A stretch of 64,000 nt of DNA from Billgrantia montanilacus (GTDB lineage Bacteria > Pseudomonadota > Gammaproteobacteria > Pseudomonadales > Halomonadaceae), in assembly GCF_003336675.1 (NCBI RefSeq), contig NZ_QPII01000019.1:1-64000 (forward strand), read 5' to 3'. The notes under the pieces are model-generated. The model was not told the DNA's origin. It made no database searches and saw nothing but the letters and a program-made list of their open reading frames with translations. Every line of letters starts with the position of its first letter. The first letter of the stretch is position 1. Positions 1 to 8,643 of this stretch are shown in pieces. The position numbers and the translations under genes are program-made.

Positions 1-52
1 CAACTGACTTGTAATCAGTAGGTCCCGGGTTCGACTCCTGGTGCCGGCACCA
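1..52 (+). tRNA. tRNA-Thr(UGU), 3' part; likely ICE attachment site
   Basis: This is the 3' portion of a tRNA cut by the window edge. The anticodon stem-loop reads ctga-cttgtaa-tcag, with anticodon TGT. The T-arm has stem ccggg/cctgg around ttcgact, and the gene ends with an encoded CCA at 50-52. It closely resembles the 3' half of enterobacterial tRNA-Thr(UGU). The 3' ends of tRNA genes are the usual integration targets of this ICE family, and parA follows about 110 bp downstream, so this is inferred to be one att end. The second att copy is not in the window. Confidence 0.93.
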
Positions 53-118
53 TTGATTTATTCGGGACATCAGCGACTCGCAGCTCAGTCATAGCCATCC
101 CACCCTGTGACGCAATGC

Positions 119-131
119 CAAACATACTTTG
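119..131 (+). promoter_or_regulatory. 13-bp motif shared with the TIGR03761/DUF3158 region
   Basis: The 13-mer caaacatactttg lies 35 bp before the parA start. An identical copy is at 10884-10896, shortly before the 59-bp tandem repeats. The position upstream of parA suggests an operator or promoter element, but only two exact copies were seen and the role is inferred. Confidence 0.3.
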
Positions 132-165
132 ATCACCGTTCTGTCCACAGAAACGGGGATTTGGC

Positions 166-1026
166 ATGCGTGTTACCGCGATACTCTCCACCAAAGGCGG
201 CGTGGGCAAGACCACGACCACCGCCAACACCGGCGGATTGCTGGCCGATGCAGGGCTTCGCGTCCTGCTTGTCGATCTCGATAGCCAACCGTCGCTATCG
301 AGCTACTACCCGATCACCGCCCACGCGCCCGGCGGCATCTACGAGCTGATCGCACTCAACGAAACCCGCCCCGAGCGGATCGTTTCCCGCACGGCGATCG
401 ACGGGCTCGACATTGTCGTGTCCAACGACTACCAGGGGCAGCTCCCTCAACTGCTGCTCAACGCCCCGGACGGCCGCTTCCGGCTCTCGCATCTCCTCGA
501 TAGCGGCGCCCTCGCTGACTACGACGCCATCCTGATCGACACCCAGGGCGCGCGGTCCATCACCTTGGAGGCGGCCGTGCTGGCGGCCGATCATCTCCTC
601 TCCCCGATCACGCCCGACCTCCTGTCGGCTCGCGAATTCGTGCGCGGCACGATCGGCATGCTGGACGAGCTGGAATCGCTCACCCGGTACACCTCTCTCT
701 CCGTGCCGCCGCTCTCGCTACTCCTCAATCGCCTCGATGAGACCCGCAATGCCCGAGACATCACCCAGAGTCTGCGCGGCATGTTCGAGAACGATCTGCG
801 AGTCCAGGTCATGGACGCCCATATTCGCTTGCTGGCGTCCTTCAAAATGGCCGGGGCTGCGGGGGAGCCGATCCATCGATTCGAACCGGTCAAACCCGCC
901 AAGCGCGTCACTCCCGCCGGTGCTGACCTGATCAAGGCCATGGTCAAGGAGCTCAATCCGGAGTGGGCGAGGGTCATCGACGCCCTCCCCACCAGAAAGG
1001 GAGGGCTTTGCCATGTCAGCCACTGA
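166..1026 (+). CDS. parA: ParA/Soj-family partition ATPase
   Basis: The 286-residue protein is a MinD/ParA-type P-loop ATPase. It has the deviant Walker A motif KGGVGKTT at residues 10-17, a DLD-type A' motif near residue 38 and a Walker B-like LIDTQGA near residue 125. In this ICE family Soj/ParA stabilises the excised circular element and is normally the first gene after the tRNA attachment site, as here. The start gives a normal N-terminus just ahead of the P-loop. The gene overlaps dnaB by 14 bp, so it probably leads a translationally coupled operon. Partner parB lies at 6.1-8.0 kb rather than next door, which is typical of PFGI-1-like elements. Confidence 0.95.
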   Translation: MRVTAILSTKGGVGKTTTTANTGGLLADAGLRVLLVDLDSQPSLSSYYPITAHAPGGIYELIALNETRPERIVSRTAIDGLDIVVSNDYQGQLPQLLLNAPDGRFRLSHLLDSGALADYDAILIDTQGARSITLEAAVLAADHLLSPITPDLLSAREFVRGTIGMLDELESLTRYTSLSVPPLSLLLNRLDETRNARDITQSLRGMFENDLRVQVMDAHIRLLASFKMAGAAGEPIHRFEPVKPAKRVTPAGADLIKAMVKELNPEWARVIDALPTRKGGLCHVSH

Positions 1027-2416
1027 CGTCCTTACCCAGCCGGCCACCGATGCGCCCTTGTTCGGCTACTTGCCACCGCACAGCGTCGAGGCGGAGCAGT
1101 CCCTGCTGGGCGCCCTGATGCTCGACAATACTGTCTGGGACGATGTGGCCGATCGGCTGTCTGGCCTCATGTTCTACCGCCCCGAGCACCGTCTGGTCTT
1201 CGAAGCGATGCGGCAATTGAGCGACCAAGACAGTCCGATGGACGTGGTGACCGTTTCGGAGGCCTTGGAAGCCAACTCCCAGCTTGAGCGCATTGGAGGG
1301 CTGACCTTCCTCGCCGAGCTCGCTCGCAACACCGCCTCTACGGCGAATGCCGTGGTCTATGCCGGCATCATTCGTGATCGCTACCAGCTTCGGCAGCTCT
1401 CGCATACCTGCACGGAGGTGAATCGCCAGGCCCTCAATCCCGAGGGGCGCTCGGCAAGCGTCATCATCCAGGACGCCGAGCGGGAGCTGTTTCGCATCGT
1501 CGAGGATCAGCCGCAGGAGCCCAGTAGCGTCAACGCAATGCTCAGCCGTGCGGTGGATGTCATCGATGCCGCGTGCCAGTCCGACGGTGGCATCACCGGC
1601 GTCCCGACGGGCTTCGCCGATCTCGATGCCATGACCGCCGGCTGGCAGCCCGCCGACCTGATCGTCGTGGCCGGACGTCCCTCTCAGGGCAAAACCTCCC
1701 TCGGTCTCAATCTGATCGAGAATGCCCTGTTCTCGGCGGCCATCGCGGCGCAAGGGCCGGTGTTCGTGTTTTCACAGGAGATGCCCGAGGAACAGCTGAT
1801 GCTGCGGTTGCTGGCCAGTGTTGGCCGGTTGTCGCTGCAGAAACTGCGTACCGGCAAGCTGGAGGATGAGGACTGGCCGAAGCTAACCGCCGCCGTGGCG
1901 AGGGTGAAGGAGCTGGAGGGTCGGCTCTTCATCGATGACGAGTCCGGCATTTCAGCCTCGACCCTCAAGGCTCGCGCTCGCCGCCTGGCGCGGCGTCACG
2001 GGCAACCCTCCCTGATCCTCATCGACTACCTGCAGCTGCTCCATGAGCCGGGCGGCGAGAACCGCAACCTCGAGATCAGCGCGATCAGCCGGATCCTCAA
2101 GGCGCTGGCCAAGGATCTGCGTGTGCCGGTGATCGCCCTCTCGCAGCTCAACCGGCAGCTCGAAACCCGCCCCAACAAGCGGCCCTGCATGGCAGACCTG
2201 CGCGATAGCGGTGCCATCGAACAGGATGCCGATGTGATCGCCTTCGTCTACCGCGATGAGGTGTATCACCCGGACAACCCCGATAGCCAGGGACTCGCCG
2301 AGCTGATCATCGGCAAGCAGCGCAATGGGCCGATCGGCACCGTCAATCTCATGTTCCTGGGCGACTGCACCCGATTCGAGTCACTGGAGTGGAAACATCA
2401 GGAGGTGACGGTATGA
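1013..2416 (+). CDS. dnaB: Replicative DNA helicase, DnaB family
   Basis: The 467-residue protein has the normal length and order for DnaB. The N-terminal primase-interacting domain begins with PHSVEAEQSLLGALM. The RecA-like core has Walker A GRPSQGKTS near residues 222-230, the Walker B-type block LILIDYLQLL near residue 340 and a C-terminal DLRDSGAIEQDAD arginine-finger region. It would unwind DNA at the fork during replication of the excised ICE. An element-encoded DnaB beside parA is characteristic of the PAPI-1/PFGI-1 family. The stop overlaps the next start as ATGA. Confidence 0.96.
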   Translation: MSATDVLTQPATDAPLFGYLPPHSVEAEQSLLGALMLDNTVWDDVADRLSGLMFYRPEHRLVFEAMRQLSDQDSPMDVVTVSEALEANSQLERIGGLTFLAELARNTASTANAVVYAGIIRDRYQLRQLSHTCTEVNRQALNPEGRSASVIIQDAERELFRIVEDQPQEPSSVNAMLSRAVDVIDAACQSDGGITGVPTGFADLDAMTAGWQPADLIVVAGRPSQGKTSLGLNLIENALFSAAIAAQGPVFVFSQEMPEEQLMLRLLASVGRLSLQKLRTGKLEDEDWPKLTAAVARVKELEGRLFIDDESGISASTLKARARRLARRHGQPSLILIDYLQLLHEPGGENRNLEISAISRILKALAKDLRVPVIALSQLNRQLETRPNKRPCMADLRDSGAIEQDADVIAFVYRDEVYHPDNPDSQGLAELIIGKQRNGPIGTVNLMFLGDCTRFESLEWKHQEVTV

Positions 2417-2598
2417 GTACCCAACATCTTCCCGAGATCAGCCAGCTCGCATTCTTGCTTGCGCTGGCTCACACCATGCCGCATCGCTCGCAAGCCATGG
2501 AGCGCCAGGCACAGAAGCAAACGCTGTCGGAGGAGCGTGCCCGGCAAGCGGCACTGTCATTGCTGGGCATCGACCTCATCAGGGAGGACCGGGAATGA
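2413..2598 (+). CDS. Small hypothetical protein
   Basis: This 61-residue protein is not recognised. The start was set at the ATG that overlaps the dnaB stop (ATGA), preceded by the ribosome site aggaggtg. The product is mostly helical and hydrophilic, with no signal peptide or membrane segment. It overlaps the next gene by 4 bp, so it belongs to the parA-dnaB operon. Confidence 0.7.
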   Translation: MSTQHLPEISQLAFLLALAHTMPHRSQAMERQAQKQTLSEERARQAALSLLGIDLIREDRE

Positions 2599-3386
2599 AA
2601 ATTGTGACGCTGAATGCTCCTAGCACCGTGTACTGCCAATGGGCTGAGTCCACCGACCGCCGGCGACACGACCTATGGCTCTACGTCGATGGTTGGGAAG
2701 TCGCTCCCAGTTACTCCATCGCATGGCTGGAGGGCGAGTCGCTGGCGGATGCCATCGAGGTGGAGCATCTAGAGCCTGGCGAAGGCCCTGGATGGTATGT
2801 CGTGGATGGCTGTGGCGACGTGTGCCCTGACCTAGAGCCGCTAAGCCACAGCGGCCCCTTCGACACATTCGCCTGGGGAGCGATCAAGTCCAAGTGGCAG
2901 GCACTGCGAGAGGCCGGCGCCCCACCCGCAACCCCCCTCAGGGAGTTCCGCCTGCCAACGGGGGTATTCCAGGCGGAGGACTGCCGGGATGGTGTGCTCA
3001 TCAACCCTGTGCTCCCTGAGCACTTTGACGACACGCCGAATAATGCTCGCAGCCCCTTGGTGATTGACCGGTGGTGGGGACGCCCGTTCATTGTCGCCCG
3101 GCCCCTGGAGGACAGTCTGGAGGATGTCGACAGCTATGCCTCCCGCCTGAGCCTGCATGGCAGCAAGCCAAGCATGACCCCGGAGGAGTGGGTAGCCGGT
3201 CAGGAGGAGCTGCGACGGCGGAGGCGTCAGCGCTATCCCAGCGGCACCGCCTATGAAGTGCGTTGCCTCGATGGCGGCGCCTGGGATCGCTCAACGTGGT
3301 GGGGCGATGCCGACAACCTGGAAGCGGCACTGGAGATCGCAAAAACCGGGCCGTGCTGGAGGCAGCAGGGAGGGCTTCTCTCATGA
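2595..3386 (+). CDS. Hypothetical protein
   Basis: A 263-residue cytoplasmic protein, rich in tryptophan and acidic residues, with no motif I recognise. ATGA-type overlaps with both neighbours support its reality and start. The C-terminal part has an arginine-rich stretch (RRRRRQR, near residue 210), followed by a short block resembling the small domains that process per-residue input in ICE accessory proteins. No function is assigned. Confidence 0.75.
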   Translation: MKIVTLNAPSTVYCQWAESTDRRRHDLWLYVDGWEVAPSYSIAWLEGESLADAIEVEHLEPGEGPGWYVVDGCGDVCPDLEPLSHSGPFDTFAWGAIKSKWQALREAGAPPATPLREFRLPTGVFQAEDCRDGVLINPVLPEHFDDTPNNARSPLVIDRWWGRPFIVARPLEDSLEDVDSYASRLSLHGSKPSMTPEEWVAGQEELRRRRRQRYPSGTAYEVRCLDGGAWDRSTWWGDADNLEAALEIAKTGPCWRQQGGLLS

Positions 3387-3721
3387 CTCTTATCGAAACC
3401 GTTCTGGGGGCAGAGCCGATCGCCTACATGGACTGGTCACGCCCCCTGCTGCTGCGATCCTTGGGACTTGATGCCCAAATTCGGACCGCCAACCCCTTCG
3501 ACTCCCCGATGGCGGACCGCTATGAGGCCGGGGAGCTCACTGGTACGGAATCTCCCGAACTGTATGGCATGGTACCTCCCGAAGGCTGTCGACTGCTGAC
3601 CAGCGGGCCGTCCGAGGATGGCGAGCTGATTTGGGCCATCTACGTGCGCCCTGTCACCCGTCTCGGCGAGCGGTTCCTGGAAGAGATCAGCGGGGCGGAC
3701 TGCCGGGAGGTGACCGCATGA
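3383..3721 (+). CDS. Hypothetical protein
   Basis: The 112-residue product starts at an ATG overlapping the previous stop, and its own end overlaps the following HD-domain gene by 4 bp. It has no signal peptide, transmembrane segment or recognisable domain. The coupled overlaps on both sides are the best evidence that it is translated. Confidence 0.7.
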   Translation: MTLIETVLGAEPIAYMDWSRPLLLRSLGLDAQIRTANPFDSPMADRYEAGELTGTESPELYGMVPPEGCRLLTSGPSEDGELIWAIYVRPVTRLGERFLEEISGADCREVTA

Positions 3722-4473
3722 CGACCCAACACGTCTCCTCTGACCGCGAATGTCTGCACGAACAGGTCCACGGCGGGCGTTTGATCTCGGCCGAATCGGC
3801 CCTGTATCGCATTCTCGACATGCTTGGCATTACCGCGGAGCCGGACAGCGAAGGCCGCTACGATGCCTGCATCCTGCACGCGCAGACCATCGATGCCATC
3901 GAAAAACGAGAAGCCGAGCGGATCCTCGACTTCACACCGATGCCGGCCATTCTGACGGCGTCGGGTATGACATTGCCACTCACCTACCCATCGTGGCGCC
4001 TCATCGATGATCGTGACATCGCCCAGGCGTTGTCCCGCATCTGCCGATTCGGTGGTCACTCTCGCCAGTTCTACAGCGTCGCGCAGCACTGCGTACTGGC
4101 CAGCCATCTAGTACCGCCTGAAGATGCTCTCGCCGCCTTGCTGCACGACGCGCCGGAGGCGTACATCGGCGACATGATCTCGCCGCTGAAAGCGATGCTG
4201 CCCGCCTACCAAGCCGTTGAGCAGCGTATCTGGTCAGCCATTGCCCAGCGCTTCGACGTGGATCCGGTGATGCCTGCCAGCGTCAAGCAGGTCGACTTGC
4301 AGCTGCTCGCGACTGAGCGACGTGACCTGCTGCCGTATTCGCCGCAAGAGTGGACCTGCCTGGAAGGTGTGTCTCCGCTGTCCGCTCAGATTGAGCCCTG
4401 GTCGCCGGATATGGCCTCCCTCGCCTGGGGACTTCGGCTTCAGGAGCTCCTTGCCGAGCGGGAGGGCGTGTGA
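3718..4473 (+). CDS. HD-domain phosphohydrolase (YfbR-like)
   Basis: This 251-residue protein has an HD metal-dependent phosphohydrolase domain. An upstream histidine block, HSRQFYSVAQHC, begins near residue 114 and the HD pair is in LLHDAPEAYIGD near residues 142-153. The pattern resembles YfbR/YfdR-type 5'-nucleotidases and related hydrolases. Such genes are common in the replication module of these ICEs; a nucleotide-pool role is inferred. The start is the ATG overlapping the preceding stop. About 75 N-terminal residues ahead of the HD core are not recognised. Confidence 0.82.
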   Translation: MTTQHVSSDRECLHEQVHGGRLISAESALYRILDMLGITAEPDSEGRYDACILHAQTIDAIEKREAERILDFTPMPAILTASGMTLPLTYPSWRLIDDRDIAQALSRICRFGGHSRQFYSVAQHCVLASHLVPPEDALAALLHDAPEAYIGDMISPLKAMLPAYQAVEQRIWSAIAQRFDVDPVMPASVKQVDLQLLATERRDLLPYSPQEWTCLEGVSPLSAQIEPWSPDMASLAWGLRLQELLAEREGV

Positions 4474-4682
4474 TGACCGATCAGACGATGCATCAGGAGC
4501 TCGCCCAGCTAGAAGCACGCCTGGTCGAGCTCCGCGAGCAATGTCAGCAACTGGAGCATGCCGTCCAGGCCTTACAGACACGGAAACGCCAGTTGGTACA
4601 TGCCCTGGACGGCCAGCTGGATCTGTTCCGTGACCACCTCCACCACAGCGAGCAGCTGCTCAAGGAGGTGCGACATGGCTAG
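4473..4682 (+). CDS. Small coiled-coil protein
   Basis: A 69-residue protein, almost entirely one amphipathic helix with heptad-like leucine spacing and many Glu/Gln residues, so a coiled coil is likely. The ATG overlaps the HD gene stop (TGATG). The gene overlaps the next one by 8 bp. No function can be assigned; it may be a small oligomerisation or regulatory partner in the replication module. Confidence 0.68.
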   Translation: MTDQTMHQELAQLEARLVELREQCQQLEHAVQALQTRKRQLVHALDGQLDLFRDHLHHSEQLLKEVRHG

Positions 4683-4911
4683 GCCACTGCGCGGAGCCAA
4701 ACGTGGCATCGAGCGAGTCGTGCGCTACGCCGTGGCACACGACTGGACCGTCGAGCGTACTCGGGGTGGACACGTGAAACTCAGCAAGCCCGGATGCTCC
4801 CCGGTCTTCACCAGTTTCACACCCAGCGATGGCAAGCGCTCTGCGGCGAACGCCATTGCCCAGCTTCGCCGGGCTCAAAGGCGGCTTGAACCACAGGGAG
4901 GCCCCCAATGA
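4675..4911 (+). CDS. HicA/YcfA-like small protein
   Basis: The 78-residue basic protein resembles the double-stranded RNA-binding-like HicA fold. It has an N-terminal helix, then the block TRGGHVKLSKPG containing the Gly-Gly-His core seen in HicA toxins, followed by a short strand and a C-terminal helix rich in Arg. HicA proteins are mRNA interferases paired with HicB, but no HicB partner is adjacent. An orphan RNA-binding or toxin-derived role is as likely as a working toxin. It is preceded by a good ribosome site (aaggaggtg) and overlaps the next gene by 4 bp. Confidence 0.65.
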   Translation: MARPLRGAKRGIERVVRYAVAHDWTVERTRGGHVKLSKPGCSPVFTSFTPSDGKRSAANAIAQLRRAQRRLEPQGGPQ

Positions 4912-5588
4912 TCCCCGATCGTGTGATGCGCAAGATCCAGCGCTGCCTGGCGCTTTCCAAGAGCGACAACGGTAACGAGGCAGGTATCGCGCTGCGCCAA
5001 GCCCAGGTGCTGATGGCGGAACACGGCGTCAGCCAGGAAGCGCTGGCCATCGCCGACTTCGATGTCGCCTCCGTCGATACCCGGGCGGGCCGGACCCCGC
5101 CGCGCTATCTCGAGTCCCTGGCGCAGTTGGTCAATGCCGCCTTCGGCACCACTACCGTCTACAGCTGGCGTGGGGTGAAGGGCGTAATCGAATTCCTGGG
5201 CCCACGGGATGCGGTGCTGATCGCCGGTTATTCCTTCGAGGTCCTGCAGCGGCAGCTGATTCGCGACCGTCGGAATTTCCTTTGCACGCAGAGCCCCCGC
5301 CTCAAGCGGATGACCAAGATCCGCCGCGGCGACGCATTCGCCGAGGCCTGGGTCGTCGGGGTCAGGAAGCTGGTCAGGCCGATGGCCATGACCGATGAAA
5401 TGAAAACACTCCACCGCACATACCGGGAGCGCCGCTTCGGAGCACTCGACATGTTGACCACGCGGGAACGTCAGCCGCTGCGTCGCCATGACCATGTGGC
5501 CGTGGAAGCGGGCTACGAGGCCGGCAGCTCGGCACAGCTTTCGGCTGGCGTGACGAGGACGCAACGGGAGGGACTGACACATGGCTGA
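4908..5588 (+). CDS. DUF2786 domain protein
   Basis: The 226-residue protein opens with a DUF2786-type helical motif (KIQRCLALSKS...NEAGIALRQAQVLMAEHG), common in phage and ICE proteins of unknown function. A second half of about 150 residues is typical of longer family members. The start overlaps the previous gene by 4 bp, and its own end overlaps the next by 8 bp. It lies in the parA-parB operon. Confidence 0.8.
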   Translation: MIPDRVMRKIQRCLALSKSDNGNEAGIALRQAQVLMAEHGVSQEALAIADFDVASVDTRAGRTPPRYLESLAQLVNAAFGTTTVYSWRGVKGVIEFLGPRDAVLIAGYSFEVLQRQLIRDRRNFLCTQSPRLKRMTKIRRGDAFAEAWVVGVRKLVRPMAMTDEMKTLHRTYRERRFGALDMLTTRERQPLRRHDHVAVEAGYEAGSSAQLSAGVTRTQREGLTHG

Positions 5589-6090
5589 CCTCATCAAACT
5601 CCATCGACAGCCGCTGCCGACGGGATGCCGATACTTCGAGATCCCTCGGTGGAGCGTCATGACACTGGGAGTAGGCACCCAGCATCTCGATGCCTTCCGT
5701 GACCGGTTCCAGGCCTGGCTCGAGGCGCGCCCCCATCGCCAGACCCGTCACAACCACCAGACACTGTCCCTGCTGGCCGATTGTCGGGTACTGCTGCAGG
5801 CCGCTACTTGTCGCCTGAATACCCCCCATGAACGCCTGCGCTGGCAGGTCCTGGAAATGAGCGACCTGACGGATCGCCAGCTGATGCTCGTCATCCTCGA
5901 CACCTTGGGCGAGGTTGATCGCAGTCTGATCGCCCTGCGTCGCGACGAGCATCGCCTTACCGGCGAACCCGACCAGGAGCTGACCCCGATCATTCACAAC
6001 CTGCTCCGGTTTGTCCGGCGCATCGAACACCTGCTGGACCCGGTGCCGGGCAAGGTGCTGTCGCTCAAGGAGGATTCATCGCATGAGTAA
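5581..6090 (+). CDS. Hypothetical protein
   Basis: A 169-residue, mostly helical protein with no recognised domain. It starts 8 bp inside the DUF2786 gene and overlaps parB by 8 bp, so it is translationally embedded in the same operon. No signal peptide or membrane helix is seen. Confidence 0.72.
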   Translation: MADLIKLHRQPLPTGCRYFEIPRWSVMTLGVGTQHLDAFRDRFQAWLEARPHRQTRHNHQTLSLLADCRVLLQAATCRLNTPHERLRWQVLEMSDLTDRQLMLVILDTLGEVDRSLIALRRDEHRLTGEPDQELTPIIHNLLRFVRRIEHLLDPVPGKVLSLKEDSSHE

Positions 6091-8002
6091 ACGTAGGCAC
6101 CCCTCCCAGGAGGAGCTGATGAAAAAGCTCAAGACGCCGGGGCCGGCCCTCCAGAGCGAGCCGGTCGAGACGGTCGGTCCGCCTCTGGCCGAACAGGGGA
6201 TCGAGGTCACCCTGGACAAACTGCGGCCCTACGATCGCAACCCCCGGACACTGCGCAACCCGAAATACGAGGAGATCAAGGCGTCGATTCGCGAGGTCGG
6301 GCTCAAGCATGCTCCGGTGGTCACGCAGCGTCCCGGCGATGACAAATACATGATCAGTGACGGGGGCAACACCCGTCTGCAGGTCCTGCGCGAACTCTAC
6401 GAAGAGACCGGCGATGAACGGTTCCGCAAGTTTCACTGCATTTTTCGCCCCTGGGTCTCCGAGGCGCATATCCTCGCCGGCCACCTGTCCGAGAACGAGA
6501 CCCGGGGAGACCTGTCCTGGATCGAGAAGTCTCTGGGTACCCAGCGGCTCAAGGAAACGCTGGAGACCGAAGCTGGCAAGGCGCTTTCCCAACGCGAGTT
6601 GGCCAAGCGTGCCAAAGAGTTGGGGTTTGCTCTGGACCAGAGCCATATCAGTCGCATGTTATACACGGTCGAGCATTTCTGGCCGACGCTGCCCATGTCC
6701 CTGGAGAGTGGCATGGGCCAAGACCAGGTCAGGAAGCTGATCAATTACCGGGAAGCCTGTCTGCTGATCTGGCGGCGCTGCGAGGTCGACGAGAGCGACT
6801 TTGGCCCCGCCTGGCATGAGACCATGGCTTACTTCGATCACGAGGGCCAGACGGCACTGCCGTGGTCTATCGTCGAGGACCGCCTGCTGGGCATGCTCGA
6901 GGATGCCACCGGGGCGCACCTCAATCCCATCGATTACGCGCTGCGGACGATCCTGGATTTCCGTAAGCGGCGCTGGTCCCTAGAGGAGCACGACGAGGAT
7001 ATCTGGCGGCCGCTCGACGTGGAGATGGAGCGCGTGCGCGATCCCGATGCGCATCCCTTGACCTATTTCCCACCTTTGCCCGGTGAAGAGGACAAGGGGG
7101 AGAGTGGCAGGCGGTGGATGACCGTAAAAACCACCCAGCCGCAGGATCCGGATTCCAACCCCTTGCCGCCATCTCCGTCGATTGGCCAGAACGACGGGAA
7201 GATGGACGACCCGAACCATCAGCAGGATGACGAGCAACCGGCGGTCACTTCCCGAGGCGAGCTTGAGGAGCTGAGGCAGCAGGTGGAACGCCTGCAGCAG
7301 GAGAATGCCTCTCTGCAAATCCAGCCGTCCTCACTCCATGCGGTGGCTGCTACCGACGTTGACGAAGACACCGAGCTGCCGCTGCCTCCGGCTGGGCCGT
7401 CCGAGCCGCTGAACGACGAGGAACGTCAGCGGCGTCTTGATGCCCTGAGCCTGGGGGGCAGCCAGAACTCAGGTGAGACGGAGAGTTTCCGGCGCACCCG
7501 AGAATGGTTGAGTCGCCAGCAGGGCGAGGAGCCCATCAACTTCGAGGACAACGCCCTGCGTGCCGTGCCGCTGCGCTCGGCAGAACCGATCTATCCGGTC
7601 ATGGACATCTGGGCCATCGAGCCGGCCTTTCGTGACGCCGACCGCATGCGCACCGAGATCGGCTATTTCGCCGTGGCCATCGCTCGCTGGGGCGGCATCA
7701 ACCTTCCTCGCGAGCACCAGGCCGTGATCCCACTTCACAAGGGACTGGGATATCGCCTCGAGCCGCTCTCGAACGAGCAGGCTCAGAGCACCCGGGCCCA
7801 GCGGGTCTGGCAGCTACTGGCGGGGCTGATCGGCGAGGTGAATCCCGCTTATCCCACCGATGTCACCCTGATGGGTGAACTGCTGGGCACTGCCTCGGAT
7901 GACGACATCCTGCCCGACGAGATCCTGGTGCGCCTCTACCGCATGGTGCGGTTGATGCGCGCGCTGCGAGCACAACTTGGCGAAAGGAGCGACGACTCAT
8001 GA
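6083..8002 (+). CDS. parB: ParB-family partition protein (PFGI-1 type)
   Basis: The 639-residue protein matches the large ParB of PFGI-1-like ICEs (TIGR03764). A ParB/Srx nuclease-like fold follows the N-terminus: LRPYDRNPR near residue 50, then KHAPVVTQRPG and SDGGNTRLQVL near residue 95. A helix-turn-helix region lies around residues 175-200 (SQRELAKRAKELG...SHISRML). A long Pro/Asp/Glu-rich linker with a short coiled coil precedes a C-terminal domain of about 170 residues. It is much longer than chromosomal ParB (about 300 residues), as usual for this subfamily. The start is the ATG with an upstream AAGGAGG-like site. It probably pairs with ParA for segregation of the circular form. Confidence 0.92.
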   Translation: MSKRRHPSQEELMKKLKTPGPALQSEPVETVGPPLAEQGIEVTLDKLRPYDRNPRTLRNPKYEEIKASIREVGLKHAPVVTQRPGDDKYMISDGGNTRLQVLRELYEETGDERFRKFHCIFRPWVSEAHILAGHLSENETRGDLSWIEKSLGTQRLKETLETEAGKALSQRELAKRAKELGFALDQSHISRMLYTVEHFWPTLPMSLESGMGQDQVRKLINYREACLLIWRRCEVDESDFGPAWHETMAYFDHEGQTALPWSIVEDRLLGMLEDATGAHLNPIDYALRTILDFRKRRWSLEEHDEDIWRPLDVEMERVRDPDAHPLTYFPPLPGEEDKGESGRRWMTVKTTQPQDPDSNPLPPSPSIGQNDGKMDDPNHQQDDEQPAVTSRGELEELRQQVERLQQENASLQIQPSSLHAVAATDVDEDTELPLPPAGPSEPLNDEERQRRLDALSLGGSQNSGETESFRRTREWLSRQQGEEPINFEDNALRAVPLRSAEPIYPVMDIWAIEPAFRDADRMRTEIGYFAVAIARWGGINLPREHQAVIPLHKGLGYRLEPLSNEQAQSTRAQRVWQLLAGLIGEVNPAYPTDVTLMGELLGTASDDDILPDEILVRLYRMVRLMRALRAQLGERSDDS

Positions 8003-8643
8003 GCATGCGTACGTTGACTCATGCACTACTGGCCCAGGCGATCGGATACGTGAGGGAAGGCAACATGCGCCGCGCCCGGGCCCTCGGCTTCAGCGACGAT
8101 GAGCTCCGCGAACTGCGGCGCATGTCCGCGACGGATCTGGCATCGCTGGCTAGTGACGGTCCCGCTGTGTGCCGTCTCTCCGTCGATCACGAGATGCTGC
8201 TGGCGATCATGCGGCGATTGACCCAGGACCAGGATCGCGAGCTGCAGATCGATCGCTGCCTGGCGCTCGGCGCGAGCGTGCAGATGATGGGCGACTTCTT
8301 TGGTCTTACTGGTAATGACTGCTCGACCCGCCGCTCCTTGCTGGGCCTCGAGACGCGACAGGGCCGTCTGGCCATGCCCGCGGAGGAGGACGAACATGAT
8401 GCCTGGCATCGCTGGCAGCAGATCGCTCAGGAGCCCCAGGATCCGCAACGGGCCCCTGAGGACATTCGGGGCATGATGGTGTTGGCTGAGGAGACCGGTA
8501 TCCCCTTGGCTGTAGTCTGGCATCTGGTCAAGGCCTGGACGTCTCCGGACGAGCCGCTTAGTGAGCTCCCCCAGGATGAGCCAGACGAAGACACGAGCGA
8601 GGAAAGCCATCTGGCGGGAGGGCGGGTATGGGCCGCCATGTAG
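7999..8643 (+). CDS. DUF2857 family protein
   Basis: The 214-residue protein resembles the DUF2857 (STY4526-like) family found between parB and the STY4528 gene in these ICEs. It is helical, with an LGASVQMMGDFFGLT segment near residue 92 that may be part of an HTH-like DNA-binding region, and an acidic tail. It overlaps parB by 4 bp and the following gene by 16 bp. The role is unknown; the conserved position suggests regulation or replication. Confidence 0.8.
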   Translation: MSMRTLTHALLAQAIGYVREGNMRRARALGFSDDELRELRRMSATDLASLASDGPAVCRLSVDHEMLLAIMRRLTQDQDRELQIDRCLALGASVQMMGDFFGLTGNDCSTRRSLLGLETRQGRLAMPAEEDEHDAWHRWQQIAQEPQDPQRAPEDIRGMMVLAEETGIPLAVVWHLVKAWTSPDEPLSELPQDEPDEDTSEESHLAGGRVWAAM

